A model generated the notes under the pieces. The model saw nothing but the letters and a program-made list of their open reading frames with translations. It was not told where the DNA came from and searched no databases. Below, one piece after another: positions 13,301-24,560 of a stretch of DNA of 64,000 nucleotides (positions are counted from its first letter, which is position 1; every line of letters starts with the position of its first letter). The translations under genes were made by a program, and so were the position numbers. This DNA comes from Omphalotus guepiniiformis (Eukaryota > Basidiomycota > Agaricomycetes > Agaricales > Omphalotaceae), in assembly GCA_028554645.1 (NCBI GenBank), contig JAQOOI010000064.1, positions 2,356,001-2,420,000 of the forward strand, written 5' to 3'.

Positions 13301-14948
13301 CGCGCCTTGAAACGAATGGGTTTGGGTTTTCCAACAGCAACTTTCTCGCCTGACTCATTGACAGTCAGTAGAACACGGTAAATTTGGCCAGCAGCCCATA
13401 TGAAGATGGAGGTGTCGTCGGGGGAAAAGGCAAAGGAGGGGTACGGCCCGCCTGGGCCTGGGGCGCTTGAGCTGAAATCGTACGTCAAGCCATCCCATGC
13501 GTAGTTCAATGTACCAGATTGAAGGTCCCTGAATATCAATTTTGTCAACTTTTGTGGGATAGCACTTGAAAAGTTGACAATCACTTGAGCACAAGAACTT
13601 CGTGATCCCGGACGCGGCGTACGAAAGCAAGAGTCCGGCCGTCTCTGGAAAGTTCGGGGCGACTTGCACCTCCAGGGAAAGCTTCGACAAGAGTTGCCTG
13701 TTGACCCGTGGTAACATTAAAAGAAAATATCGCCATAGCTCCCTTGTGCACATCTGTCGTTTGTCGGTCAGCTCTGAAGTCTGAAATCAAGGAAATCATA
13801 GTACCTTTTTCAGAGGTAATATATTCGTCGACAACGTTCTTCGCAAATATGAGTTGGTCTTCCCCAGCCCAAATGAATTGCTCCGGGCCAATTTGCTGCT
13901 CACTATAGTCGTCGACGGTCATGCCTCGCGGCAACGTCCTACCCAAGACGCGTCTCCCAGAACCTATTTTGATGCTTCCGGGTTCCTGCCTGACAGACAA
14001 ATCTGGAACTGGGTATTCCCAGCCTTCTGAGGCGCCGATGGTAATGCGACCTGTATACCATTTTGAGGTGATGATCTTGGTGCCTGAGGGATGAAAACGC
14101 GGTCCAGAGACATAGCGAAAGGTTTCATTCGTAACGCGCTGTGCTAAAAAATACACATAAGTATTGAGTGAGAAATCCCACAATCACAAAGGTTCAAAAA
14201 TACCTTCAAGGCGCCCTTCGCGGACCAAACGATTCACTCGTCGTTTCACAGTCTCCCTGATGCCCTTAGTAAGAAGTTCTTCCTCATACCTCTGTCTAGA
14301 GAGTGCCTCTTGCAATATTCTAGATCCTCCTTCTGCAGTCGGCCTGATGTCCATCTCCGCGCAACTCGTCCAAGGCATGATCCAAACATTCTCCACCCCA
14401 AGTTCAGCATCACTCCGGAATGCTAATCTATCGCCTTCAGGTGAGAATCTCGGATCGGAATCATGAGGAATGCCGAGTAGAATCGGTCGTGCCCTCGCAA
14501 GCATTCCTGCGTCTTCTGTAACCTCTTTGCCTATGTCATTCTCAATGTTTGGGTATGCTTCCGCCCCCGTAATGCAGTACAAGTCACCGAGCATATCAAA
14601 TACGATATCTCCCGATCGCGGATGAACATCTAATCGTAGCCATGTCCCTTCTTGCACCTCGTATTCAAGAATGCGCGGATAAGAGTAATCCGTAGAGATA
14701 TCCCAAGGCGTTTGGTCGCGAAACGGAAAGATGTTATCTTGCCAATGCGACGCAGGGTCCTGCTTGTCCGTATTCAACGACGATTTGTCTCTGTAGAAAG
14801 CGATACCAAGCTGAGAGTTCCATTGAAGAGTAGGGAAAATAAAGAATGTTGTTAAGATGACTGAAGAGACGAGAAGAATGACTCGTCTGTACGTAGCAGG
14901 CCCAAAGCAGGCCCTCCTGCGAGGTTTTTCAGCATCGATAAAAAACAT
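10374..14948 (-). CDS. Membrane-anchored TolB-like beta-propeller plus amidohydrolase
   Basis: Minus-strand gene starting at 14948 (MFFIDAEKPRRRACFG) with one signal-anchor helix (VILLVSSVILTTFFIFP), so the bulk is probably lumenal or extracellular. The first two thirds (about 14700-12340) are TolB/WD40-like propeller blades: DPRFSPEGDRLAFRSDAE, GPRFHPSGTKIITSKWY, RPELSRDGRTLAFVRR, and FAFSPDDTSIFIWAAG. The last third is an amidohydrolase of the urease-like metal-dependent superfamily. It begins with ICNATLLTM and MIVRGGLIAEIG, has the first metal-binding motif FIDIHAHW, later VPEGGANYDWDM and HIGAHGEPPMGYNYHAEM, and ends with the typical GSLTPGKLADFLI. The substrate is unknown; the architecture is known from bacterial and fungal proteins. 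About a dozen short introns. Confidence 0.85.
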
Positions 14949-15279
14949 CTAGAGTCAAAGTCCAGGCAATGTGCATTCTCCGACTTGTTCGAGCCTTCAG
15001 GTAGAAGATTAAGGAAAGCGCCCAAAAGTGCCGGCTGTTATGGCCTTATTAAAAAATGGCCGGCCGACATTGTGCAGACAAGTTTCGCATTAGCGAGTAT
15101 TGTAGCAATTCATTGCCTTGGAGACACGAAAACCAAAATATATCAGTAAGTACGCGACATAAAGTATAACGACAGCTCGTAAATACTACTGTACATTCAA
15201 ATCCAGGCGTAGATAGACAGCAAAACCACATAACAATTTTGAAGCGTTAGCATTTCATGATTCGTGCAGCAGGTTATAC
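14949..15279. other. Spacer: promoter of the amidohydrolase gene and 3' end of the next gene
   Basis: Both flanking genes are on the minus strand. The spacer is AT-rich and has no recognisable coding segment. Confidence 0.5.
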
Positions 15280-16001
15280 CTAAGTTGAAGCCTCTTCACC
15301 GTCAGCTTCTTCACCCTTGGCATCGCCAGCTGCTTCATCCTTATGTTCCTCTCCATTCGCTTCCTCCTCACCAGCAGCTTGTTTACTACCCATCACAGTG
15401 GCATTTATTCTGCGAGCCACAACATCGGTAAGTATTATTCAGCCATCCGAAATCCCCATGCCATGGAATTCAATTGGCATGAGGTCAGAGAAAATACGCA
15501 CGTTAACATCACCTGCACCTTCTCCTTCTCTTCCCCACCTTCAGGATTCTGAAGCTCAACGGTAATCCGTTTGCTCCCTTTCCAGCCGTAGCTGCCCGTA
15601 GCGAACGAGCTCGGCAACAGTGTTAAGCTCCCCAGGGACCCGGGATCAGCAGAAGTGGCCGGGACGGTTTCACTGTCAGATACGGTTGGGGGCGTATGTG
15701 TAATGTGGACGTGAAGAGGAAGCGCCTTGGATTTAAACTGAGAAGTTGGGATAGCAGCCTGAACGAGCGGTGGCAGACGAGTTATTTACGGTTGAAGAAA
15801 CTTCTCAGACTGAACAAACCTTGGCACCCTTCTTAGCACCACCTTTTTTTCCCTTACTGGGTGTAGATGCAGAATCGGTTTTTGCGGCTTTGGATGAACG
15901 GGTAGAGGGACCAGAGTCGTCAGCAGATCGTTTGGTGCCGGCTGAAGCAAATATAGGATTAGCTCAAACTGATATACATATTGTCTCTTGAGCTTACCCA
16001 T
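15280..16001 (-). CDS. Small basic/acidic protein of unknown function
   Basis: I do not recognise this gene. The ATG at 15999-16001 is followed after one base by an intron donor (GTAAGC) and rejoins near 15942, giving MAGTKRSADDSGPSTRSSKA. The N-terminus is Lys/Ser/Ala-rich with a possible nuclear localisation signal (KGKKGGAKKGAKGA). The middle is likely beta-rich (ALPLHVHITHTPP, then TLLPSSFATGSYGWKGSKRI, TVELQNPEGGEEKEKVQVML). The C-terminus after the last intron is Glu/Ala-rich and ends EEADGEEAST. The charge pattern suggests a nuclear or chromatin-associated protein, but that is inference. Splice joins keep the frame throughout, which supports a real gene. Confidence 0.7.
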
Positions 16002-16272
16002 TTTTTAGGAACGCTTGAGATATGTTGAAGGCAAGTAGAAAGACGGATAGATGAAGGTCGTAGTATTGAATTAAGTGGGTGAACCGAGTTCAAATTTGTT
16101 ATAGTAGGCTTAAATATATTGTCTCACGACCCCTAACGACGCCATGACGTCACGCGCATATGTCACATGACCCTCGCGCCTTGCGCACTGACCTGCACCC
16201 CAAAGCTGTGGGGATTCAGAATTGCTCAATTTCCCATCCAACACGTAGAAATATAAAGAGAACATACAAAAT

Positions 16273-17245
16273 TTAAAGGTCGAAGTCGAAATCAGAGTCT
16301 GAGTCCTCGGCTTTCTGTCTGACATTCTTTTTTGTTCTACCATTAGTTGAAGTCGCTGAGGACCGCATCCGAGAGGATCTGTCATTATCCTCTTCGTCTT
16401 CCTCGTCAGAGCTTCCCTGGTGAATGTCTTCTGGCCTTCGCCGTTCGGGTGGATGCAGAGCACCTGTGACAATGAGTAATGCCTCTAACTCTGGAAGTCG
16501 AAGATGTCAGCGCAGTACTATCAGCAGATGATATATGTGACCTACCTTCAATCTTACGTTCCTTGTCCGCGCCCCAGGCCACAATCTGGTTTCGAATGTC
16601 ACCCTTCTTGTACACGATGAACATAGGCACTCTGGAGTCTGGTAGATTCGGGATACATTTGTCGCCAACGATAGAGACGAACTTGGTACGAGAATACCGA
16701 GCTGCAAGAGTTCGAACGTGCTCAAACGTACGATCACTCCTAGGAATACTGTAATCTTCTGATCAGTATGATCCTTGAAGAAGGGAAAGATATGTAGGAT
16801 TTACCCGTCTTTGTAAAGGAAACAGACCACTCCAGTACCTTTCTCCTCTTCATCATCCTCCTCATTGATCTTACTCGCCTCTGTCACCTCACGAGTATAA
16901 TCATCCCTCCCTATCGGATAAACTCGCCCAAACCTCGCCCTTTTATCCAAGGCCCTCTCGTCTGCTATTCTCTGACGCCTATACGCAGCAATCATCCGTT
17001 CTGTTTCCTCATCCGGCGCATCTTCGCTTATTTCCCTCAGCTCGTTGGGTGTAAAATCGTTTAAGATGTCGCTAAAAGTAGGTGAGGGAGGAGGAGAAGG
17101 AGAAGGAGGTGTAGGTTCGCGGGGAGGTATGATTCCGTGCTTGCGTAGTGCATCGTTGCTGTTAGATAAGTCATTCCAGAAGTCGCGGTATATGAAGAAT
17201 AGACATGGCGTACAACTCGGTATCCTCGTCTATGTTCACGGCCAT
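16273..17245 (-). CDS. PLP2: Phosducin-like protein (PLP2 / PhLP2 family)
   Basis: Cytosolic thioredoxin-fold co-chaperone that works with the CCT chaperonin in folding actin, tubulin and related clients. It starts at 17245 with MAVNIDEDTEFNDALRKHGI across a first intron (GTACGC...AACAG), the standard N-terminus of this family. Then follow a Pro/Ser-rich segment, the helical LREISEDAPDEETERMIAAY, and the thioredoxin-like core (GTGVVCFLYKDG, then FVSIVGDKCIPNLPDSRVPM and FIVYKKGDIRNQIVAWGA). The Asp/Glu-rich tail ends SDSDFDFDL. Length is normal for the family. It is divergent from the Dicer-like gene. Confidence 0.88.
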
Positions 17246-17579
17246 GATCGATTATGTACTTAACGGCAATGAGAAAAACGAGGTCAATGAATTATGAAGA
17301 TGTCGACCAGCTTTTCAAAGCTTAGCGTAGGCTTAGGTATGTAATGTAGTGACTCAGTCCTGAGCCGGAGAAGGTAGGTGCAATGAGCTTCACGTGATGG
17401 CCATCCATTCAATCGAACTTCCTTCCTTCCAGTGGAAGTTCCAGCTGGCAGCTGTCCTGTGAAGTTCCAGCTGTCCTGGTCCAGAGTAAGGCCGGTAAGG
17501 CCTAGCAGTCACTAGCTTTGAATTCTTGATGGTCAACACCTTCTTCTCTTTTGTTTAGGACCTTTCTCTCTCGAGCAAC
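17246..17579. promoter_or_regulatory. Divergent promoter region PLP2 / Dicer-like
   Basis: A 334-bp spacer between two opposite starts. It contains a direct duplication of GAAGTTCCAGCTG-like sequence around 17425-17480 and a CT-rich tract (CTTCTTCTCTTTTG) just upstream of the Dicer start. No TATA box is evident. Confidence 0.5.
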
Positions 17580-20500
17580 ATGCCTCCTACCGTGGACGAC
17601 TTTATAGCCCGTAAATATCAGGAGGAAGTTTTCACGCAGGCTCAGCAATCCAATGTCATCGCTGCTCTAGATACAGGGAGCGGCAAGACTTATATCAGTA
17701 CACTTCTGGTGAAATGGGTCACAACTCTAGAGACATCCAAAGGAAAGGTCGTTGTTTTCCTGGTCCCGAAGGTACCTCTTGTCGAGCAACAAGGAGAATT
17801 TATTGCCAAACACTCGTCCTTGCGAGTCCTTAAGCTACATGGTGCAATGGAGTTGGATCTCAGCGATCGAGCCAAGTGGCAGAACAGGTTTGAGCAATCT
17901 GACGTTTTCGTGATGACGGGTGCGTCTTCTATGTTTCTCTCCTTCTCCAAAATGCGGGGTGCACGCCTAGATATAGTCCAGCACAGTCGACCCTTAAGAG
18001 AAAGAGAGTGACAAGTTGGAAACAGTAAAGTCATGGTAAGGAAGTGAAGCTTCCGTGCCGTTACTTCACTATATCCCGAGATCCTTTCTGGTCAATTGGC
18101 TCTGAGACGGATCTGTATCTATGCGTGTATTCCGCCTGTTGACGTCCCCACAGCCCAGATGCTCTTGAACTTCCTTACTCACTCTATCTGGAGTATTAAC
18201 AAAGTCTTGCTCGTTTTCCTCCACCCTTGATAGTGGCTTACCTGTACATATCCTAGATCTCTCTAATGGTATTCGATGAATGTCATCATGCCCGGAAGAA
18301 TCATCCTTACAACAGTATCATGCGGGAATATATGCTGCTTCGACCTCAAGATCGACCCAAAATTTTCGGGATGACAGCTTCTCCCATTTGGAATCCCAAA
18401 GATGCTATTGGCTCCTTGACCACGTTGGAGGCCAATATGAATGCTCGAGTAATAGGTGTCCGTCAACACTCTGAGGAGCTGCTTGAACACTCCCCTAAAC
18501 CTGTCGAGGTGAGTGTCTGTTCCACCGGGATATTTCAAAGGCGATAATCGAACGTAGACTATCAAACTGTATGCGCCTCCCCCCGAGGAATATGATTATC
18601 CTTCGCCTTCACTTTGGATGTCGTTGAGTGTCTTTAGCATATTTCGAACAGCTACTTTAGATGTCGCCTGGCCTGATATCGAAAGACGATATCACGTAAC
18701 TCTATACAACCTTGGCCCGTATTGTGCGTCGCTCTATCTTTTCATAGAGATGTCCCACTGCATCAAAACTCTTTTCATCGAGCACCGGGATCGATTAGAA
18801 AAGGGAAACGCGGATCTCGTAGTCCAATCAACTTCTACGGCCGAAGAAATCCCTTCCGAGCTCATTGATATCGCGGAGGTATTATGGGACTACGAACCGT
18901 ATTTCGTCCACGCCGATGACCCATCTATCCTACCGATGGTTATCCCATTGGAGTGGTGCACACCAAAAGTCAAAACTCTGGTGGAAGTTTTGCTAGCGCA
19001 TCAGTCACCTACCTTTCAAGGGATCGTCTTCGTTGAACAGCGTCAGGTCGCGGCATGCCTTGCGATGGTGCTTCCGCATATCGCGGAGCTCAATGGTATC
19101 GTGAGATGTGGAAATTTCGTAGGGCAGGGTTCAAATGCTACTGAACGAGTCTCGAAAGACCTCGGAAACGTGACTGATGTGGTGAAATCATTCAAGGAGA
19201 AAGTGATCAATCTTCGTGAGTCCTGTAATCCCTCAGTTATTTGCAACACTATCTCATAGGCCTTACTTCAGTGATTGCAACCTCGGTTGCTGAAGAGGGT
19301 CTTGATTTTCCTGTGAGTCGTAAAGATTTCATGGTTCCTCAAGACTAAATCTCCCTATGCATAGGCGTGTGATGTCGTAATTCGCTTCGACCCACTTCAG
19401 CATCTGGTAGGCTATGTGCAATCTCGCGGGCGTGCTCGAAACAAAACCTCCAATTTCATCGTAATGATTCAAAAGGACGATTTTTCGTACCTAGCAAGAT
19501 ACGAAGCATTTATCGCAGCTGAACCTCAGCTGAAGAACATATATCAAGAGTCCAATCACGAAAACCCTGCAACCCTTGATGAAGAGGATGAAGATGTTGA
19601 CGCTGCGGACCTTGCCACCAGAGAGCGATATGTCGTCCCGACTACGTCTGCATTCGTTAACTACGATAACGCTATCGCACTTCTCAACCATCTTTGTGCT
19701 TTGATTCCCCACGATTTATACACGACACCGATTCCTATCTACACAGGCGACTTTCAGTCTACTTTACAACTTCCCGCCAGCCTCCCCCTGTCCTCCCATG
19801 ACTTGACATACGTCGGTCCGCTGAAGCATTCAAAGCGTGAAGCCAAACGTGCCGTGGCATTTCTTGCTGTTAAACGGCTGCGCGAGCTAGACGTGTTCGA
19901 TGACTACCTTCTTCCTGCTGCCAGCAGCAAGAAGCGAGCCGCCGAGGACCTTGAAGGACGGCCTATTCGCGATATGAGCGATGTTCCGAAGATTATAGAT
20001 GCAATGGTCAGAGACCCATGGATCATGACCAGCACGTTATGGATACACCCAGTATACGTCGATGACGTTCTCATCGCTGGAATAGTAACTGGGACTCAGC
20101 TTCCTCCTGTCCGACTGCGACATGCTGGTTGTCTGGTTGAAACAGCGCCTGGACGAGTTCTTGAACTCACTCCTTCAGATGAGGTTCATGAGCTGAAGAT
20201 GATGGAAGATTATACGAGACGAGGGGTCTCGCTTCGAGTCAGCGCTTCGAAGTTCAAGGCTCGACTGAGTCACTTCTTTGTGCCCGTCACCGCAGATATG
20301 AAGGTAGATCTAGACGAAATCGAGCGTCTTGTTACCAAGCCAAGAGGGAGATCCGACTGGAATAGTGTTGGAGAAGAGCATTATGGTCGCACGTTGGTCG
20401 ATAACCCGAATCAATATGGTCGAGCATATATGCTACATCGAGTTCGGCATGATCTTACGCCCATGTCCGTATTCACCATTCCCTCCGGAGAGTCTCAAAC

Positions 20501-22281
20501 GTATTACGACTATTACATTCAAAAATGGACCAGGAAAAACTGGGAACCGATAGTGCCGACAGACGGGCCTATGATCGAAGTTTCTCGTTACACAAGAGCT
20601 CCCTTTACTGGATATCTCGAAACAGAGAACGCTTCTACCTCGCCACAAGCCCCAGTGAACGGGACAGTGGGGACAGTCTTACTCCCGCAGGGATGCTGTA
20701 CGTGGGTCGACATGTCAGAAACTATGATTCGTGCTTTTGGCTTCCTTGCACCGGTGTCTCATCGCCTGACTGACATCTATCGTGCTCGGGAGGCCAAGCG
20801 TAGGTTTGGTCTTCCTGCTATTCGAGACGAGCTCATGGTACACGCGTTGACTATCCCGAGTGCCAATGCCACATTCAGCAACCAACGTCTCGAGACGCTT
20901 GGAGACGCTGTGTTAGGGCTGTGCACGACTGTCCATCTGTTCAACAAGTTCCCTCATCGGCATGAAGGTCAATTGACTGCCTTGCGAAAAAGTGGCGTCT
21001 CTAATCTGTTTCTGCTCGCTCGCGCGTTGGACGTTGGGCTTGACCAGTTTGTGAATTGTGAACACCATAGGACTAGGATATGGCGATATGTTCTATCCGA
21101 TGAGATACATACAGTGCGATATGTGAAGCGACAGTACCCGAGAAGGAGCCTGCAGGATTGCATGGAGGCCATTCTAGGCGCGGCTTTCCTCACGGGTGGC
21201 ATCTCCATGGCTCTGTATGCTGGCACTGTACTAGGGCTTGTCTTTGGAGGCACTTCTCCATGGTTCATGAGATATGATATGGTAGATTCTGTCCCAGTTT
21301 CGCCTTTGTTCTTGAAGCTACAGAGGGATTTGGGGTACACGTTCCGGAATGGACGTTTGTTAAAGGAAGCTGTGACCCATCCTTCGTTTGCCTCAATAGC
21401 TGATACTAACTCGTATCAGCGCCTGGAATTCCTTGGCGATTGTAAGCTCGCTGTGTTTCCTTCTATGAAGTCAATTTCCTGACATGCATCTCTCTCGAAT
21501 AGCTATACTCAACCTAGTGGTCATACACTATCTATACGAAAAGTATCCCACCGCGAGCTCTCATCAACTTGCTCACCCTCGCTCCAAAGCTATTTGTGCT
21601 CAGGCACTCGCATCCCTCGCCGTACGAAAACTGGGTCTTCACAAAATCATGCTTGTCAACAGCGTAGACCTGAGCGTCGCGATCGGAGAATACGTTCCTC
21701 ATCTCGAGAGTGCTACACCGGAAACCATTGTCAAAAACGGTTGGAGATACGACCCGCCCAAAGCTCTCAGCGATGTGTTTGAAAGCGTCATTGGTGCCGT
21801 GTTGGTTGATTCTGGGTACGACTATGAAAAGACTGCTGGCATCGTAGAATTCGTTATGGATGACATACTCACCATTCTTTCACCGGCTGTTCCCAGAGAC
21901 CCTATATCTTTAGTGGTGCAATGGCTTGCCGCCTCTCAATGCAACGAAAAGCCTGAATTTGTGTAAGTTGGATTGCCCGATTACTCGTGACATAGTGATA
22001 ACCCTTTTTACAGGATCGCTCTCAAAGGCACCCGAGAGGGTATGGAATTCCGACTTCATAACACACGTATAGCGGGCCCTGTAGTTTCGTCGAGCTTTAC
22101 TGTGGCAAAAAACCTTGTTGCAGAGAGAGCTCTGTCAATTCTACAAGATCCAAGTCACGAGCACACCTTGACGACTGTATGCACTTGTGCGCACGCTTTG
22201 ATAAAGCGAGATCCATCTCATGATGATAGTATTTCTGTGGACGCTCTTGTGGGCGTTGATGCTTCACACAATGAAATTTGA
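17580..22281 (+). CDS. DCL: Dicer-like ribonuclease III (RNA silencing)
   Basis: Cleaves double-stranded RNA into small RNAs. Order: DExD/H helicase with Walker A (ALDTGSGKTYIS), DECH box (MVFDECHHARK) and motif III (FGMTASPIW); helicase C-terminal motifs (ATSVAEEGLDFPACDVVIRF and YVQSRGRAR); a Dicer dimerisation domain (NYDNAIALLNHLCALIP); a PAZ-like region (about 20150-20500); RNase IIIa (NQRLETLGDAVLG, then LQDCMEAILGAAF); RNase IIIb (YQRLEFLGDCKLA, then LSDVFESVIGAVLVDSG). A short dsRNA-binding-like tail ends at 22281. The acidic catalytic residues (E, D, D, E) are present in both RNase III domains. The first intron (about 17920-18153, 234 nt) is four times longer than its neighbours. The start at 17580 precedes an in-frame helicase N-terminus. 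Confidence 0.93.
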
Positions 22282-22637
22282 ATGTAGTCTGTCTTCCTTT
22301 TGGTTTGTAGTATTCAAAATATACCACGTGTACGAAGGTAGATAACGTATTGGTGGAAACTGTTGTTTTGCGAATGATATAGCTTAAACTGCTCTTCTCG
22401 AGAATCGTCTGGGATACCCGTCGAGTTGTTCCCGTTTGATTGTACCTAAATCAGTATGTCTGTGCATACGTGTTTCGTATTTCGAGCGAAGTAACGAACA
22501 CCGTCCACCTTGTCTTCAGATGAAATTCTAGACCCCTCCCTACTTAGATGCTTTCGGCCTGCTAATTTGTTGAGTTCTCGTAGTTTTCTCCGCTATCACC
22601 ACCCAGCTGATAGCCTGCAGGAGATTGCAGCGACAAA

Positions 22638-23209
22638 CACTACAAGGAGGGCAATATGTCACGTAAGCGAAATTACTTGCCTTTTGCTTCGAAATACTAT
22701 TTATTTAGATTTGTACATTTTCAAAGAAATTTAAAAAGTTTTTCGCACGTAAAAGTTGTGGCCTTTTGAGGTAATTTTCAGTGACAATTTGGGGAGTATC
22801 CCACGTGACAAAGTGGGTGCAAAATACATGGCAACTTTGCCAATTTCTCCCGTGACATTTATTTAAAATGTCGGCCGGGAAACTAAATGGGCAATCAACG
22901 GGCAATCAACGGTAGTCTGGGTTGCCCGTTGATTGCCCAATGACTGCCCGGTAATTGCCCGGTGATTGCCCGGTGATTGCCCATTTAGTTTCCTGGCCGA
23001 CATTTTTGATAAATGTCACAGGAAAGAAATGATGGTTTGCCGCCGGCAAACCTCAAGTAAGGCAACTAGAATGGATCACACAAAACCCTTTATTTCACAC
23101 GCAGCAAAGCTTTATTTGTACAAGTCATATGTAAAGATCCAAACAAATATTATTTCCAAGCAAATAGCGGCAAGTTTCCCATGCGGGAAACATTGCCCTG
23201 TTTGTAGTG
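22638..23209. mobile_element. Non-autonomous CACTA-type foldback element (MITE)
   Basis: A 572-bp element whose two halves are an imperfect inverted repeat over nearly the whole length. The ends are CACTACAAGGAGGGCAA (22638) and, on the complement, CACTACAAACAGGGCAA (23209), that is CACTA termini. Flanks are AAA at 22635-22637 and AAA at 23210-23212, fitting the 3-bp target duplication of CACTA (EnSpm/CMC) transposons. The innermost arms (about 22853-22912 and 22960-23018) are the best conserved, including TGTCGGCC and AAACTAAATGGGCAAT. There is no transposase. It is a defective, mobilisable hairpin-type element about 360 bp past the Dicer-like stop codon. Confidence 0.8.
22889..22984. repeat. 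11-bp tandem repeats at the centre of the foldback element
   Basis: Two plus-strand copies of GGGCAATCAAC start at 22889. After a short spacer there are about six minus-strand copies of the same unit (consensus GGGCAATCACC) up to 22984. They form the tip of the foldback and resemble the short subterminal binding-site arrays seen in CACTA elements, though here they are central. Confidence 0.75.
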
Positions 23210-23604
23210 AAATTATTTGCATTATTACGGGAAGTCAGTCATTCCAGCCATCCACTTCCTCCTACATACAGTAAGCGCTCGGCGGGCGGTAATTGGCCAA
23301 AAAGGGCGTTCCCCAAATTGTAAGCTCTCGTAAGCACCACATGCTTATCGCTCAGTCTTGGCTTTGCTGAAATTTAACGAGTTCTCATTCGCGCAGAAAC
23401 CATATTCTTGACTTGGAACTAGCATTTATCTGGCGAGCGTCGGATATACGGTGCGATCTGACAGTCACACCCACCTTGGGCGAGAAGTGGGTGAAAATTT
23501 GGCCGAAGCGTTTTCTAACTCACTTTCTCCTGGGTGTGAGTGATTCCTTTTTCGGCGACTATAAGAAGCATAATGACACTCTGCCTGTTGCAGCACCTTT
23601 GTCA
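23210..23604. promoter_or_regulatory. Upstream region of the AhpD/CMD-like gene
   Basis: Sequence between the foldback element and the start codon at 23605. The transposon is only about 400 bp upstream of this gene, so it may lie within its regulatory region. No TATA box was recognised. Confidence 0.4.
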
Positions 23605-24560
23605 ATGTCTTCTGCCACCAACGCTCTTTTGACCCGTCTCAAATCCTTGTATCCTGTGGTGACAAACGGTACCAGCGGTGGTGAGTGCAGAAACTCAACT
23701 CAACTAAACAGAGCCGTAACTGACTAATTCGATGTAACAGCTGGACTTGCCAATCCCTGGTATATCGTAGCTGCTGTTGCATTCAGTGCTAGCAATGAAC
23801 CCGAAGCAGTTCCAGCCGTGTTCAAGCGTGCACTAGAAGATGTAGGAACGGACCATGATCAAAGGCTATTGCTTGCGCGTAAAATGCGAGATGCGTTGTT
23901 CAAATCTGGATTAACGAGTGGATATTCAAGAGTGAGATTCTCTAAACACTATTGCCTATTGATGCTGACGGGCAAGAGCGATCAATAGTTTAGTGGCATT
24001 GCACGAAGTGATGCCTTCAGACATGCAGGATACCAAAACGTTGAGGTGCGCTCATCGTGTTGTTTAGTGCGAGCACAAGTAGATGAATGAATACAAACAC
24101 ATGCAGGTCGACAAGTACTCCAATAGAGGAGCACGAAAGGCATGGAAGAGAGGTGTTTCAGACGTTGTACGGCGAAACTGCGGGATCTGTACAGACTTTA
24201 TTGGATACTATCTATCCGGACCTAGGCAAGTACCCACGCATCTCTTCGCCTCATTGTAACAAGTTCAATTAAAGAAAACGTCGTTTTGGTCTATTAACAG
24301 GCTGGTTCTCGAACACCATTGGTTATGGGCTGACCTACGGCTTTAATGGCGGCGTCCTTTCCTCTCTTGAAACCTCCTATGTCCTCGTGGCGTCCCTCAT
24401 TGCCACCGACACCCCTCGTCAGATCAATTGGCATCTAGACGGTGCACGTAGAAATGGTGCCACCCTTGAACAGGTCAAAGCTGTGCGCCAGATTGCAATG
24501 GAGGCAGCTTCTGCGGTTGGTGTGAAATGGAAGAATGGCGTGCCCGAAGTCAAAGAGTAG
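23605..24560 (+). CDS. AhpD/carboxymuconolactone decarboxylase-like protein
   Basis: The start at 23605 gives MSSATNALLTRLKSLYPVVT. After an intron comes AGLANPWYIVAAVAFSASNE, then KMRDALFKSGL. After further introns comes STPIEEHERHGREVFQTLYG and the conserved C-terminal part: WFSNTIGYGLTYGFNGG, SYVLVASLIATDTPRQINWH, LDGARRNGATLEQVKAVRQI, with stop at 24560. The all-helical pattern with LVASLIA...W H ...GA..NGA fits the CMD/AhpD superfamily (peroxidase or decarboxylase). The CxxC pair of catalytic AhpD proteins is not visible, so the activity is uncertain. Fungal homologues are usually annotated only at superfamily level. Confidence 0.75.

Noticed and set aside
22638..23209. Foldback element as a solo LTR or a CRISPR-like array
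   Set aside because: The halves are inverted rather than direct repeats, the ends are CACTA rather than TG..CA, and the organism is a eukaryote.
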